From an uncultured Prevotella sp. (GTDB lineage Bacteria; Bacteroidota; Bacteroidia; Bacteroidales; Bacteroidaceae), in contig URYG01000220.1 in the NCBI GenBank assembly GCA_900551985.1, positions 1 through 5,359 on the forward strand: a stretch of DNA of 5,359 nucleotides, in the 5' to 3' direction. The notes under the pieces were generated by a model. It was not told where the DNA came from, did no database searches, and worked only from the letters and a program-made list of their open reading frames with translations. Each line of letters opens with the position of its first letter. Positions within the stretch are counted from its first letter, which is position 1. A program made the position numbers and the translations under genes. Shown here one piece after another: positions 1 through 5,359 of the stretch.

Positions 1-1314
1 GTATTGGACTCCCGAATGACCTTCTCTCATACGGGATTGTCACCTGTGGATGACGAAGCCAACAAGACCTCTTTGAAAGACCAATTGTTGAGTTTCTATT
101 TCTCCTTGGTTAGAGCAGGAATGAATGAACGGAAAAGACCGAAGTCCTGGTTGGAAGCTTTCTTCATGTTGGAAACTTTTTTGGAAGAAATAGATGACGG
201 AAGTCGACAGGTGGTGTTTATTGATGAATTACCATGGATGGATACGCCGAAGTCTGGATTTGTCAAAGCTTTCGAAGCTTTTTGGAACGGATGGGGTTCT
301 GGACGGCATAATCTCATGCTCGTGGTGTGTGGAAGTGCTACAACGTGGATGCTCAATAATATAGTCAACAATCATGGAGGACTGTATGACCGCTTGACTC
401 GTGAGATTCATCTTCGTCCTTTTACTTTGGCGGAAACTTCTGAGTTTCTATCTTCTAAAGGCATTATGCTCAGCAAGATGGACATAGCCGAGGCATATAT
501 GATACTTGGTGGAATACCTTATTATCTCAGTTATTTCAAGAAGGGCATGAGCATTGGACAGAATATAGATATGTTGCTGTTCGACCGTAAGGCTCGACTT
601 GCTAATGAGTTTAATCGCTTGTTTCGTTCTCTGTTTAATAATTCAGAGGAATACAGATCAGTAGTGCGCCTCCTTGCTAAAAGGCGCATTGGATATTCGC
701 GTCAAGAAATAGCGCAAGCCTTGGGAAGAAAAAGTGGTGGGGCATTGACGGAGATATTGAGCATCTTGGAAAATTGTGAGTTTATTCACCACTATTGTCC
801 ATTGGGAAATCGCAAGGATGATTTCCGATACAAGCTCTCCGATTCGTTTTGTCGTTTTTATATCACCTTTGTGGAGAACAATACGGATGCTCATTTCTGG
901 CAAAATAGTAGAAATGAAGGAAAGGTTGCTGCTTGGAGAGGATTGGCTTTCGAGGACTTGTGTGCCAACCATGTTGACAAAATAAAAGATGCCTTGAAGG
1001 TAGGAGGTGTCTTGTCACGAGAAACTTCACTTACTGTAAGAGGAGACGAGGAAGATAGAGGAACGCAGATAGATTTGATAATCATCCGTAATGACAACAT
1101 CGTCAATCTCTGTGAAATGAAGTTTACCGCGCAGCCTTTTGTCATAGACAAGGAGTATCACGATTTGCTTCAGCATCGCATTGAGAAATTGCGAGAATGT
1201 CTCAAGGATGATAATAAGAGCATCCATCTTACTTTTGTAACCTCACGAGGTGTCAAGCAAAATATGTATAGTGGAATCGTGCAGAATGAAGTAACCTTGG
1301 ATGACTTGTTTTAG
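1..1314 (+). CDS. ATP-binding protein, ATPase_2 / DUF234 type (5' end missing)
   Basis: C-terminal ~437 residues of a STAND/AAA-like ATPase of the kind often called 'ATP-binding protein' in Bacteroidetes. The frame is open to the first base, so the true start and the Walker A loop lie upstream. Residues are numbered from the TTG at position 4. A Walker B strand (VVFIDE, D74-E75) is followed by a sensor-like strand ending CGSATTWM (109-116), the GGLYDRLT segment (125-132, with candidate arginine-finger residues) and the GGIPYYL motif (169-175) typical of the family. Residues ~217-290 look like a winged helix. The C-terminus carries E317, D357 and E371-M-K373 in hydrophobic strand contexts, the spacing of a PD-(D/E)XK nuclease fold, as is known for DUF234 domains. 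The cellular role of these proteins is not established; they are numerous, variable and accessory. G+C in sampled lines (~33-52%) is below that of the neighbouring genes. Family assignment is solid; function is unknown. Confidence 0.87.
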   Translation, partial: VLDSRMTFSHTGLSPVDDEANKTSLKDQLLSFYFSLVRAGMNERKRPKSWLEAFFMLETFLEEIDDGSRQVVFIDELPWMDTPKSGFVKAFEAFWNGWGSGRHNLMLVVCGSATTWMLNNIVNNHGGLYDRLTREIHLRPFTLAETSEFLSSKGIMLSKMDIAEAYMILGGIPYYLSYFKKGMSIGQNIDMLLFDRKARLANEFNRLFRSLFNNSEEYRSVVRLLAKRRIGYSRQEIAQALGRKSGGALTEILSILENCEFIHHYCPLGNRKDDFRYKLSDSFCRFYITFVENNTDAHFWQNSRNEGKVAAWRGLAFEDLCANHVDKIKDALKVGGVLSRETSLTVRGDEEDRGTQIDLIIIRNDNIVNLCEMKFTAQPFVIDKEYHDLLQHRIEKLRECLKDDNKSIHLTFVTSRGVKQNMYSGIVQNEVTLDDLF

Positions 1315-1374
1315 TTTTCAGAACAGTTCATGTCTCCACCTTTATGTTTATTATCTGTTTTTTACTATGACTTT

Positions 1375-1440
1375 AAGTATTCTTCTTATCCGATTCGTAT
1401 TACTAATAAAATAATGACGATGAAAATAAGAAGAATACTT
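1375..1440. repeat. Perfect 15-bp inverted repeat around the GH88 start codon
   Basis: The left arm AAGTATTCTTCTTAT (1375-1389) is the exact reverse complement of the right arm ATAAGAAGAATACTT (1426-1440). The 36-nt spacer contains both candidate start codons (1414 and 1420). The right arm is coding and specifies the IRRIL of the signal peptide. If transcription starts upstream of 1375, the mRNA can form a 15-bp stem that puts the start codon in the loop and begins six bases after the A of the 1420 ATG, inside the footprint of an initiating ribosome. This suggests control of translation, but that is inference. As DNA it could also be a protein-binding site. The repeat itself is read directly from the sequence. 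Confidence 0.8.
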
Positions 1441-2667
1441 TTATGTATGGCTACTGTTGCCATATCGCAGATAAGCATGGCGCAGAAGGTGCAGACGGCT
1501 GCGCAGGTTCCGGCGCTTGATGTTGATAAGCAGTTGCAATACTGCCATAAGCAGGTGAAGCGTGCTCTGGCTGAGTTGCAGCAGAAGGATGGTTCTTACG
1601 ATTATACGATGGAACCTCGCAATATTCTGAAGGGCGATAAGCAGAAGGGATGGAACTGCCGAAAGGCTACAGCGGAAGAGTGGTGTGATGGCTTCTGGCC
1701 AGGCATCCTCTGGATGGACTATCAGAATACCCGGGATGAGGCTGTGCGCAAGGCTGCCGAAGGATATACGGAATCGCTGAAAGGCATCGCCTATCGTCCT
1801 TGCTACGACCACGACATCGGTTTCCTGATGTTCTGCTCTTATGGCAAAGGCTACGAGGTGAATCATTCGCAGGAATACAAGAACGTAATCCTGGCTTCTG
1901 CCGATTCGCTTGCCACACTCTTCAATCCTATCGTGGGCACGATATTGAGCTGGCCTAGAGAGGTAAAGCCCCGCAACTGGCCGCACAATACCATCATGGA
2001 TAATATGATGAACCTCGATATGATGTTCTGGGCAGCCAAAAACGGAGGAAACAAACTGCTTTATGACCTGGCAGTAACCCATGCCAAGACTACGATGCAG
2101 AATCATTTCCGCCCGGATGGCAGTTGCTATCATGTAGCAGTATATGATACCATCAATGGTAATCTGATTAAGGGGGTAACCCATCAGGGCTATGCTGACA
2201 ACTCGATGTGGGCGAGAGGACAGAGTTGGGCCATCTACGGTTATACGATGGTGTATCGCTATACCCGCAACAAGATGTTCCTGGATTTCGCCCAGAAGGT
2301 GACGGATATCTATATCAAGCGACTGAAGGAAACCAGCGATGATTTAATTCCGCTTTGGGACATGGATGATCCTCGTGGAGTAAAAGGTGCTCCTAAGGAT
2401 GCCAGTGCAGCTTGTGTGGTTGCCGATGCTCTACTGGAACTCCAGCAGTATGTTGGGGGCGAGAAGGGTGAGGAATATAAGCAGTTTGCCTTGCAGTCTT
2501 TGGCTCAGTTGAGTACTGACCGATACCAGAGCGGTAAGAAAAATGTAGCTTTCCTCATGCATAGTACGGGTCATCATCCTGCTGGGAGCGAGATTGATGC
2601 CAGCATCATCTATGCTGATTACTACTATTTGGAAGCATTGAATAGGGCTCAAGATATAGTTTTTTAG
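1414..2667 (+). CDS. Secreted GH88-family unsaturated glucuronyl hydrolase
   Basis: Glycoside hydrolase that removes the 4,5-unsaturated uronic acid left at the non-reducing end of oligosaccharides by polysaccharide lyases. Family members act by hydrating the double bond. Numbering is from the ATG at 1414 (417 aa, close to the usual ~400). Residues 1-23 form a signal peptide (KIRR, a hydrophobic stretch, then SMA before Q24), so a periplasmic location is likely. The catalytic (alpha/alpha)6 barrel carries EEWCDGFWPGILW (89-101), HDIGF (133-137, D134) and NTIMDNMMNL (192-201, D196). D134 and D196 match the two essential aspartates known in the family. HQGYAD and WARGQSW follow (257-262, 266-272). 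The longer frame from 1330 is rejected because it would put 28 unrelated residues before the signal peptide; the ATG at 1420 is an equally good start. No SusC/D or lyase gene is adjacent, so the substrate (chondroitin, heparin, pectin side chain or other) cannot be told. GH105 is the nearest alternative. Confidence 0.9.
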   Translation: MTMKIRRILLCMATVAISQISMAQKVQTAAQVPALDVDKQLQYCHKQVKRALAELQQKDGSYDYTMEPRNILKGDKQKGWNCRKATAEEWCDGFWPGILWMDYQNTRDEAVRKAAEGYTESLKGIAYRPCYDHDIGFLMFCSYGKGYEVNHSQEYKNVILASADSLATLFNPIVGTILSWPREVKPRNWPHNTIMDNMMNLDMMFWAAKNGGNKLLYDLAVTHAKTTMQNHFRPDGSCYHVAVYDTINGNLIKGVTHQGYADNSMWARGQSWAIYGYTMVYRYTRNKMFLDFAQKVTDIYIKRLKETSDDLIPLWDMDDPRGVKGAPKDASAACVVADALLELQQYVGGEKGEEYKQFALQSLAQLSTDRYQSGKKNVAFLMHSTGHHPAGSEIDASIIYADYYYLEALNRAQDIVF

Positions 2668-2682
2668 GTTTAATTTGTTAGG

Positions 2683-2730
2683 TTTATATGATATGAGGCA
2701 ACCCGTGAGGGCTGCCTCTTATCATATAAA
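2683..2730. terminator. Long hairpin 1 after the GH88 gene, probable terminator
   Basis: Bases 2683-2693 pair with 2720-2730 (TTTATATGATA / TATCATATAAA). After a T-T mismatch, GAGGCA (2695-2700) pairs with TGCCTC (2713-2718). After an A-C mismatch, CCC pairs with GGG around a GTGA loop (2705-2708). This makes a 48-nt near-perfect hairpin 15 nt after the GH88 stop. There is no U-tract after either arm, so it is not a textbook intrinsic terminator. Its position between convergent genes supports a bidirectional end or an mRNA 3'-stabilising structure. A 9-bp direct repeat TTAGGTTTA (2664-2672 and 2678-2686) overlaps the stop codon and the left foot of the hairpin. Confidence 0.6.
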
Positions 2731-2735
2731 CAGTA

Positions 2736-2763
2736 AGGGCTGCCAGTACATCCTGGCAGCCCT
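2736..2763. terminator. GC-rich hairpin 2, probable terminator
   Basis: AGGGCTGCCAG (2736-2746) is the perfect complement of CTGGCAGCCCT (2753-2763) around a 6-nt loop, TACATC. GTA (2733-2735) and TAC (2766-2768) can extend the stem past a 2-nt bulge. It starts only 5 nt after hairpin 1 and shares the octamer GGGCTGCC with that hairpin's right arm. It lacks a U-tract on either side. It is probably the second half of a tandem, bidirectional end between the convergent GH88 and anti-sigma genes. Confidence 0.55.
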
Positions 2764-2795
2764 ATTACGTTAGTATGTTATGAAAAATTTGAGAG

Positions 2796-2821
2796 AATTG
2801 AAACTTCACAGTTTCAGAATT
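2796..2821. terminator. Hairpin 3, weak candidate terminator
   Basis: GAAACT (2800-2805) pairs with AGTTTC (2810-2815) around a TCAC loop. AATT (2796-2799) can pair with AATT (2818-2821) past a 2-nt bulge. On the plus strand it is followed by TGTTTTAC; on the minus strand it is followed, after about ten bases, by AAATTTTTC. It lies 46 nt beyond the anti-sigma stop, so it could end that minus-strand transcript. The stem is short and A/T-rich, and the call is tentative. Confidence 0.3.
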
Positions 2822-2866
2822 GTTTTACTAAACATGATTTTTTATATAGAGAAAGCATAGAAATAA

Positions 2867-3367
2867 CTACTTCAATATCGTAGGAGACGCTGTGGGGGTG
2901 CTTATTTGGTCGATGCCCGTGCGCTGCATGGAGTCAACCGAAGCAGAATCGCCCATGGCTACGGAAACGCCCTTGCCACTCTTGGTGTATCCTACGTTTT
3001 CAATCTGATTATCGACGTCGTTCTGGAATGGAACCTGAGCAGCGTTGCCCAAGGTCAAGACGATCGCTACCACGGCAGCAGCCTTGAAGAGAGGCTTCAG
3101 GCGCTCTGTCAGTGAAACCACCTTCGCCTTGTTAGGCTCCTTGGTGTATTCATCTTCAATCATCGCCATCATCTTCTGGTCGAAGTCATCACCCAGTGTC
3201 TCTTGCTTAGCCTCGCCCATCTCGTAAGAGAAGAGCGTCTGATATGGCTTCAGCTCGGCAGGCAACTCGTCCTGGCTGAAGAATGCGCGGAGAATCTCCT
3301 CTTCTTCGAGAGAAGTCTCGGCCTTCCAATAGCGGTCCAAAAGTTGGTTGATGTACTTATAATCCAT
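2867..3367 (-). CDS. Putative anti-sigma factor, single-pass membrane protein without Cys or His
   Basis: A 166-residue protein that probably binds and holds the ECF sigma factor encoded just before it. The N-terminal cytoplasmic part begins INQLLDRYWKAETSLEEEE (6-24), a pattern common at the start of Bacteroidales proteins encoded after sigma-24-like genes. It is acidic and helical to about residue 90. One transmembrane helix follows a Lys/Arg-rich edge (about L93-A110), then a ~56-residue polar tail that should be periplasmic. The whole protein has no cysteine and no histidine, so it cannot be a zinc-binding (ZAS) anti-sigma factor. Its ATG lies inside the end of the sigma gene (11-nt overlap), which suggests coupled translation in a fixed ratio. 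Homologues have sometimes been labelled 'pyruvate ferredoxin oxidoreductase' in Bacteroides annotations; nothing in this sequence supports that. The anti-sigma role is inferred from position, topology and N-terminal pattern. Confidence 0.75.
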   Translation of the reverse strand: MDYKYINQLLDRYWKAETSLEEEEILRAFFSQDELPAELKPYQTLFSYEMGEAKQETLGDDFDQKMMAMIEDEYTKEPNKAKVVSLTERLKPLFKAAAVVAIVLTLGNAAQVPFQNDVDNQIENVGYTKSGKGVSVAMGDSASVDSMQRTGIDQISTPTASPTILK

Positions 3368-3872
3368 AACTGTCGAATTGTTGAAATCTTTGTTTAACTG
3401 TTTGTCGAGCCCTGAAGATATTCACCTTGACCTGGTCTTCGGTGATGCTGAGGATGTCTGCTATTTCCTTGTAGGATTTTCCTTCGATGTCTCGAAGTTG
3501 CAGACAGCTGCGCTGCTTCTCGGGCAACTCATTAATGATGTTCCTTACGATGTTCAGCTTGTCTTTCTGAATCATTCGTTCGGAAGGAGTGGATGATGTC
3601 TCGTCGAGCCTTTCCGTGGTCTGCTCTTCCAGCGAATCGTTCTGATTATCCATCTTCTTGATACGGTCGAGCGAGAGGTTGCGGGCGATGGTGAGGCTGT
3701 AGGCCTCGATGGAGTCGAGCTCCTGCCATCTGTCGCGGGCATTCCAGACTTTAATCATGGTATCCTGCACAACGTCTTCCGCTTCCTCCCGGTTGAGAGT
3801 AATGCGAAGGGCCAGCCTGAAGAGTTTATTCTTCAGAGGCAAAACATCGTTTTGGAAACTGATTTTTTTCAT
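3357..3872 (-). CDS. ECF-type RNA polymerase sigma factor (sigma-24 family)
   Basis: A 171-residue alternative sigma factor that directs core RNA polymerase to a small regulon. Region 2 spans about residues 11-75: LFRLALRITLNREEAEDVVQD (17-37), then TMIKVWNARDRW in region 2.2 and AYSLTIARNLSLDRIKK near the -10-contacting part. A polar Glu/Ser/Thr-rich linker (~76-103) leads to region 4 (~105-160), with LPEKQRSCLQLRDIEG and the helix-turn-helix GKSYKEIADILSITEDQVKV (131-150) that reads the -35-type element. The length is normal for the group. The ATG at 3872 is chosen as the only ATG before region 2; GAGGG directly abuts it, too close to serve as a normal ribosome site. The gene starts 65 nt after argB and overlaps the downstream anti-sigma gene by 11 nt. 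The signal sensed and the target genes cannot be deduced here; no SusC/FecA-like gene is adjacent. Confidence 0.93.
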   Translation of the reverse strand: MKKISFQNDVLPLKNKLFRLALRITLNREEAEDVVQDTMIKVWNARDRWQELDSIEAYSLTIARNLSLDRIKKMDNQNDSLEEQTTERLDETSSTPSERMIQKDKLNIVRNIINELPEKQRSCLQLRDIEGKSYKEIADILSITEDQVKVNIFRARQTVKQRFQQFDSYGL

Positions 3873-3896
3873 CCCTCTATAATTAATGACGACTCA

Positions 3897-3915
3897 CCTG
3901 CAATAAAGTTACAGG
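3897..3915 (-). promoter_or_regulatory. Small hairpin / inverted repeat upstream of the sigma factor gene
   Basis: On the minus-strand transcript CCTGTAA and TTGCAGG form a 7-bp stem (one G-U wobble) around a CTTTA loop. The plus-strand version has a C-A mismatch at the wobble position, so the fold favours the minus-strand RNA. It lies in the 65-nt gap between argB and the sigma gene. No U-tract follows, so it is not a classical terminator. The same bases include TAACTTTA, which resembles the Bacteroidetes -7 element TAnnTTTG at all but the last position, but no clear -33 partner was found. It could be an operator, a processing site or chance. Confidence 0.3.
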
Positions 3916-3937
3916 CAACTATGAATTATTTCTATTT

Positions 3938-4711
3938 TTAACTCTTAATAACAGTTCCGTGCTTTCCGTCGATGGCGGTAGCAAGGGTGATAATCACCTC
4001 TTTAACACCCGCATCGATGGCAGCAAGAGCATTCTCCAGTTTTGGAATCATGCCGCCTGCCACAGTACCGTCTGCTTTGTATCTCTCAAAATCGGCATGG
4101 GTAATCACAGGAATCACGCTGTCGTCATCCTCAGGATTGCTGAGCACGCCTTTCTTTTCAAAACTGTATATCAATGTCACGTCGTAGTAAGGAGCCAGAG
4201 CCTTGGCTGTCTCGCTTGCGATGGTGTCGGCATTGGTATTGAGGATATTGCCCTTGCCGTCGTGGGTCAATGGAGCCATCACGGGGGTGATGCCTTCGTT
4301 AATCAGGGTCTGGAGCATCTTGCCGTTGGCACGCTCTACATCGCCTACGAATCCGAAGTCGATGCCGTCCTTCAACGGGCGCTTGTGACTGTGGATTACG
4401 TCCATGTCAGCACCTGTCAAGCCGAGCGCATTTACGCCGTTAGCCTGAAGCTTGGCAACCAGGTTCTTGTTGACCAAACCGCCATACACCATCGTTACCA
4501 CCTCCAGCATGTCTGCATCGGTGATGCGGCGCCCGTTCACCATCTTGCTCTCGATGCCGAGGGCTGCGGCTACCTTGGTGGCACGGCGGCCACCGCCATG
4601 TACCAATACTTTCTTGCCAGGAATGGCTGCGAAATCCTTCAAGAGCTGTGCCAGCTGCTCGCTGTCTTCAACGATGGCACCGCCTACCTTTACTACTGTT
4701 ACTTTTTCCAT
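3938..4711 (-). CDS. argB: Acetylglutamate kinase (possibly N-succinylglutamate kinase)
   Basis: Cytoplasmic amino-acid-kinase-fold enzyme that phosphorylates the gamma-carboxyl of N-acylglutamate with ATP, the second step of arginine synthesis. Visible motifs are KVGGAIVED (8-16, phosphate-binding K8 and glycines), HGGG (38-41), NGRRITD (59-65, substrate-binding loop), LNTNAD (157-162, D162 at the position of the E. coli catalytic organiser) and GGMIPK (219-224, second catalytic lysine). The 257 residues match the short E. coli-type enzyme (258 aa). The extra N-terminal helix of arginine-inhibited hexameric NAGKs is absent, so feedback inhibition by arginine is not expected (inference). Bacteroides fragilis is known to use succinylated intermediates in this pathway, so the true substrate may be N-succinylglutamate; the sequence alone does not decide. 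The gene follows speA by 19 nt, probably co-transcribed. The leader before the ATG is A/T-rich without a Shine-Dalgarno motif, as is usual in this phylum. Confidence 0.95.
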   Translation of the reverse strand: MEKVTVVKVGGAIVEDSEQLAQLLKDFAAIPGKKVLVHGGGRRATKVAAALGIESKMVNGRRITDADMLEVVTMVYGGLVNKNLVAKLQANGVNALGLTGADMDVIHSHKRPLKDGIDFGFVGDVERANGKMLQTLINEGITPVMAPLTHDGKGNILNTNADTIASETAKALAPYYDVTLIYSFEKKGVLSNPEDDDSVIPVITHADFERYKADGTVAGGMIPKLENALAAIDAGVKEVIITLATAIDGKHGTVIKS

Positions 4712-4730
4712 TTTATCTTATGTTGAATGT

Positions 4731-5359
4731 TTACTGAAGATATGTGTATCCGAAGAGACCATTGCGATAGGTGCCCAGGAACTCCTTACCCTCATCGAGT
4801 GAAATCTTGCCTTCCTTCACACTCTTGGTTACCCACTGCTCCAACTGGCGGACGAGCTTCTTTGGATTGTACTGTACGTAATCCAGAACCTCCTCTACGG
4901 TCTCGCCATCGAATATCTGGTCGATGCAGTACTTGCCATTCTTTACAGAGATGTGGGCAGCATTGGTGTCGCCGAAGAGATTGTGCATATCGCCCAGAAT
5001 CTCCTGGTAGGCACCTACGAGGAACACACCGAGATAGTATGGCTCATTCTTCTTCAGAGGATGAAGTGGGAGAACGTTGCCGATATGACCGTCGGTTACG
5101 AAGTTGGCAATCTTACCGTCGCTGTCGCAGGTGATGTCCTGCAAGGTAGCGTTGCGGGTAGGACGCTCGTCCAGGCGCTGGATAGGCATGATAGGGAAGA
5201 GCTGGTCGATAGCCCAACTGTCTGGCAGACTCTGGAACAACGAGAAGTTGCAGAAATACTTGTCGGCAAGAATCTTGTCCAATCCTCTGAGCTCCTCAGG
5301 CACGTGCTTCATGTGCTTGGCAAGGTTGTTGATCTCGTGGCACACGCTCCAGTACATCG
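4731..5359 (-). CDS. speA: Biosynthetic arginine decarboxylase, C-terminal third (start outside window)
   Basis: The last ~209 residues of a PLP-dependent arginine decarboxylase of the SpeA type (fold III, full length about 630-660 aa), which converts arginine to agmatine and CO2 for polyamine synthesis. Numbered from the ATG codon at 5357, which is internal, the fragment has PIMPIQRLDERPTRNATLQD (55-74), then ITCDSDG (75-81), whose C77 corresponds to the cysteine that completes the active site across the dimer. LGVFLVGAYQEILGDMHNLF (109-128) and the closing NGLFGYTYLQ are also near-identical in pattern to the end of E. coli SpeA. The frame runs off the right edge. In Bacteroidales agmatine normally goes on through N-carbamoylputrescine to putrescine and spermidine. 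Only 19 nt separate its stop from argB, so the two are very likely one transcript whose promoter lies beyond the window. Confidence 0.95.
   Translation of the reverse strand, partial: MYWSVCHEINNLAKHMKHVPEELRGLDKILADKYFCNFSLFQSLPDSWAIDQLFPIMPIQRLDERPTRNATLQDITCDSDGKIANFVTDGHIGNVLPLHPLKKNEPYYLGVFLVGAYQEILGDMHNLFGDTNAAHISVKNGKYCIDQIFDGETVEEVLDYVQYNPKKLVRQLEQWVTKSVKEGKISLDEGKEFLGTYRNGLFGYTYLQ

Noticed and set aside
271..284. AGCTT-TCG-AAGCT inverted repeat in the ATPase gene
   Set aside because: It is only five base pairs per arm and is explained by the coding of the repeated A-F residues in KAFEAF.
1343..1350. TATGTTTA as a Bacteroidetes -7 promoter element for the GH88 gene
   Set aside because: It matches TAnnTTTG except at the last base, but no convincing -33 TTTG element lies about 20 nt upstream. 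In an A/T-rich gap such a match is expected by chance, so it is not listed as a feature.
1330..1413. N-terminal extension of the GH88 gene to the ATG at 1330
   Set aside because: It would place 28 residues with no family resemblance before a standard signal peptide. A start at 1414 or 1420 gives a clean export signal and the normal length.
1441..2184. Long minus-strand open frame (247 codons) inside the GH88 gene
   Set aside because: Its product has no recognisable domain and lies wholly antisense to a clear enzyme gene; it is a by-product of that gene's codon use.
2867..3367. Pyruvate ferredoxin oxidoreductase as the product of the gene after the sigma factor
   Set aside because: This label circulates for similar Bacteroides genes, but a 166-residue single-pass protein without any cysteine cannot carry the iron-sulfur clusters of that enzyme.
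3959..4726. Long plus-strand open frame (255 codons) opposite argB
   Set aside because: It is antisense to a well-conserved enzyme gene, and its product is His/Cys-rich and without domain pattern. It is typical of reading the complement of a G+C-rich gene.
4727..5134. Plus-strand open frame (135 codons) opposite the end of speA
   Set aside because: Its Arg/Ser/Cys-rich low-complexity product and antisense position to speA mark it as a shadow frame.

Overview
The window looks like chromosomal DNA of a gut-type Bacteroidales bacterium, most likely Prevotella/Segatella. The reasons are the protein families and their variants (a Cys/His-free single-pass protein behind an ECF sigma factor, a secreted GH88 hydrolase, a 'solitary' ATPase with a DUF234-type C-terminus), starts preceded by A/T-rich sequence without clear Shine-Dalgarno motifs, and moderate G+C. 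The species is inferred from family recognition, not from a search.

Layout. Positions 1-1314 (+) hold the C-terminal part of an ATPase_2/DUF234-type ATP-binding protein whose Walker A region lies before the window. Positions 1414-2667 (+) encode an exported GH88-family unsaturated glucuronyl hydrolase. Its start codon sits in the 36-nt loop of a perfect 15-bp inverted repeat (1375-1389 / 1426-1440). Positions 2668-2866 are the convergent intergenic region (199 nt), which holds two strong hairpins and one weaker one, probably the transcription end for both strands. Everything to the right is on the minus strand. In the direction of transcription it runs: end of speA (arginine decarboxylase, cut by the window edge), argB (acetyl- or succinyl-glutamate kinase, 19 nt later), a 65-nt gap with a small hairpin, an ECF sigma factor, and a putative anti-sigma membrane protein that overlaps the sigma gene by 11 nt.

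How the genes work together. speA and argB form a tight pair that joins one step of arginine synthesis to the step that drains arginine into agmatine and polyamines. The sigma/anti-sigma pair is probably translationally coupled and may be its own unit or receive read-through from speA-argB. The two plus-strand genes show no functional link to these or to each other. Most of the window is ordinary core and accessory Bacteroidales content. The least expected structures are the inverted repeat around the GH88 start and the hairpin pair with interchangeable arms after that gene. No mobile element, CRISPR array, tRNA or rRNA was seen, and no noncoding stretch exceeds 200 nt.
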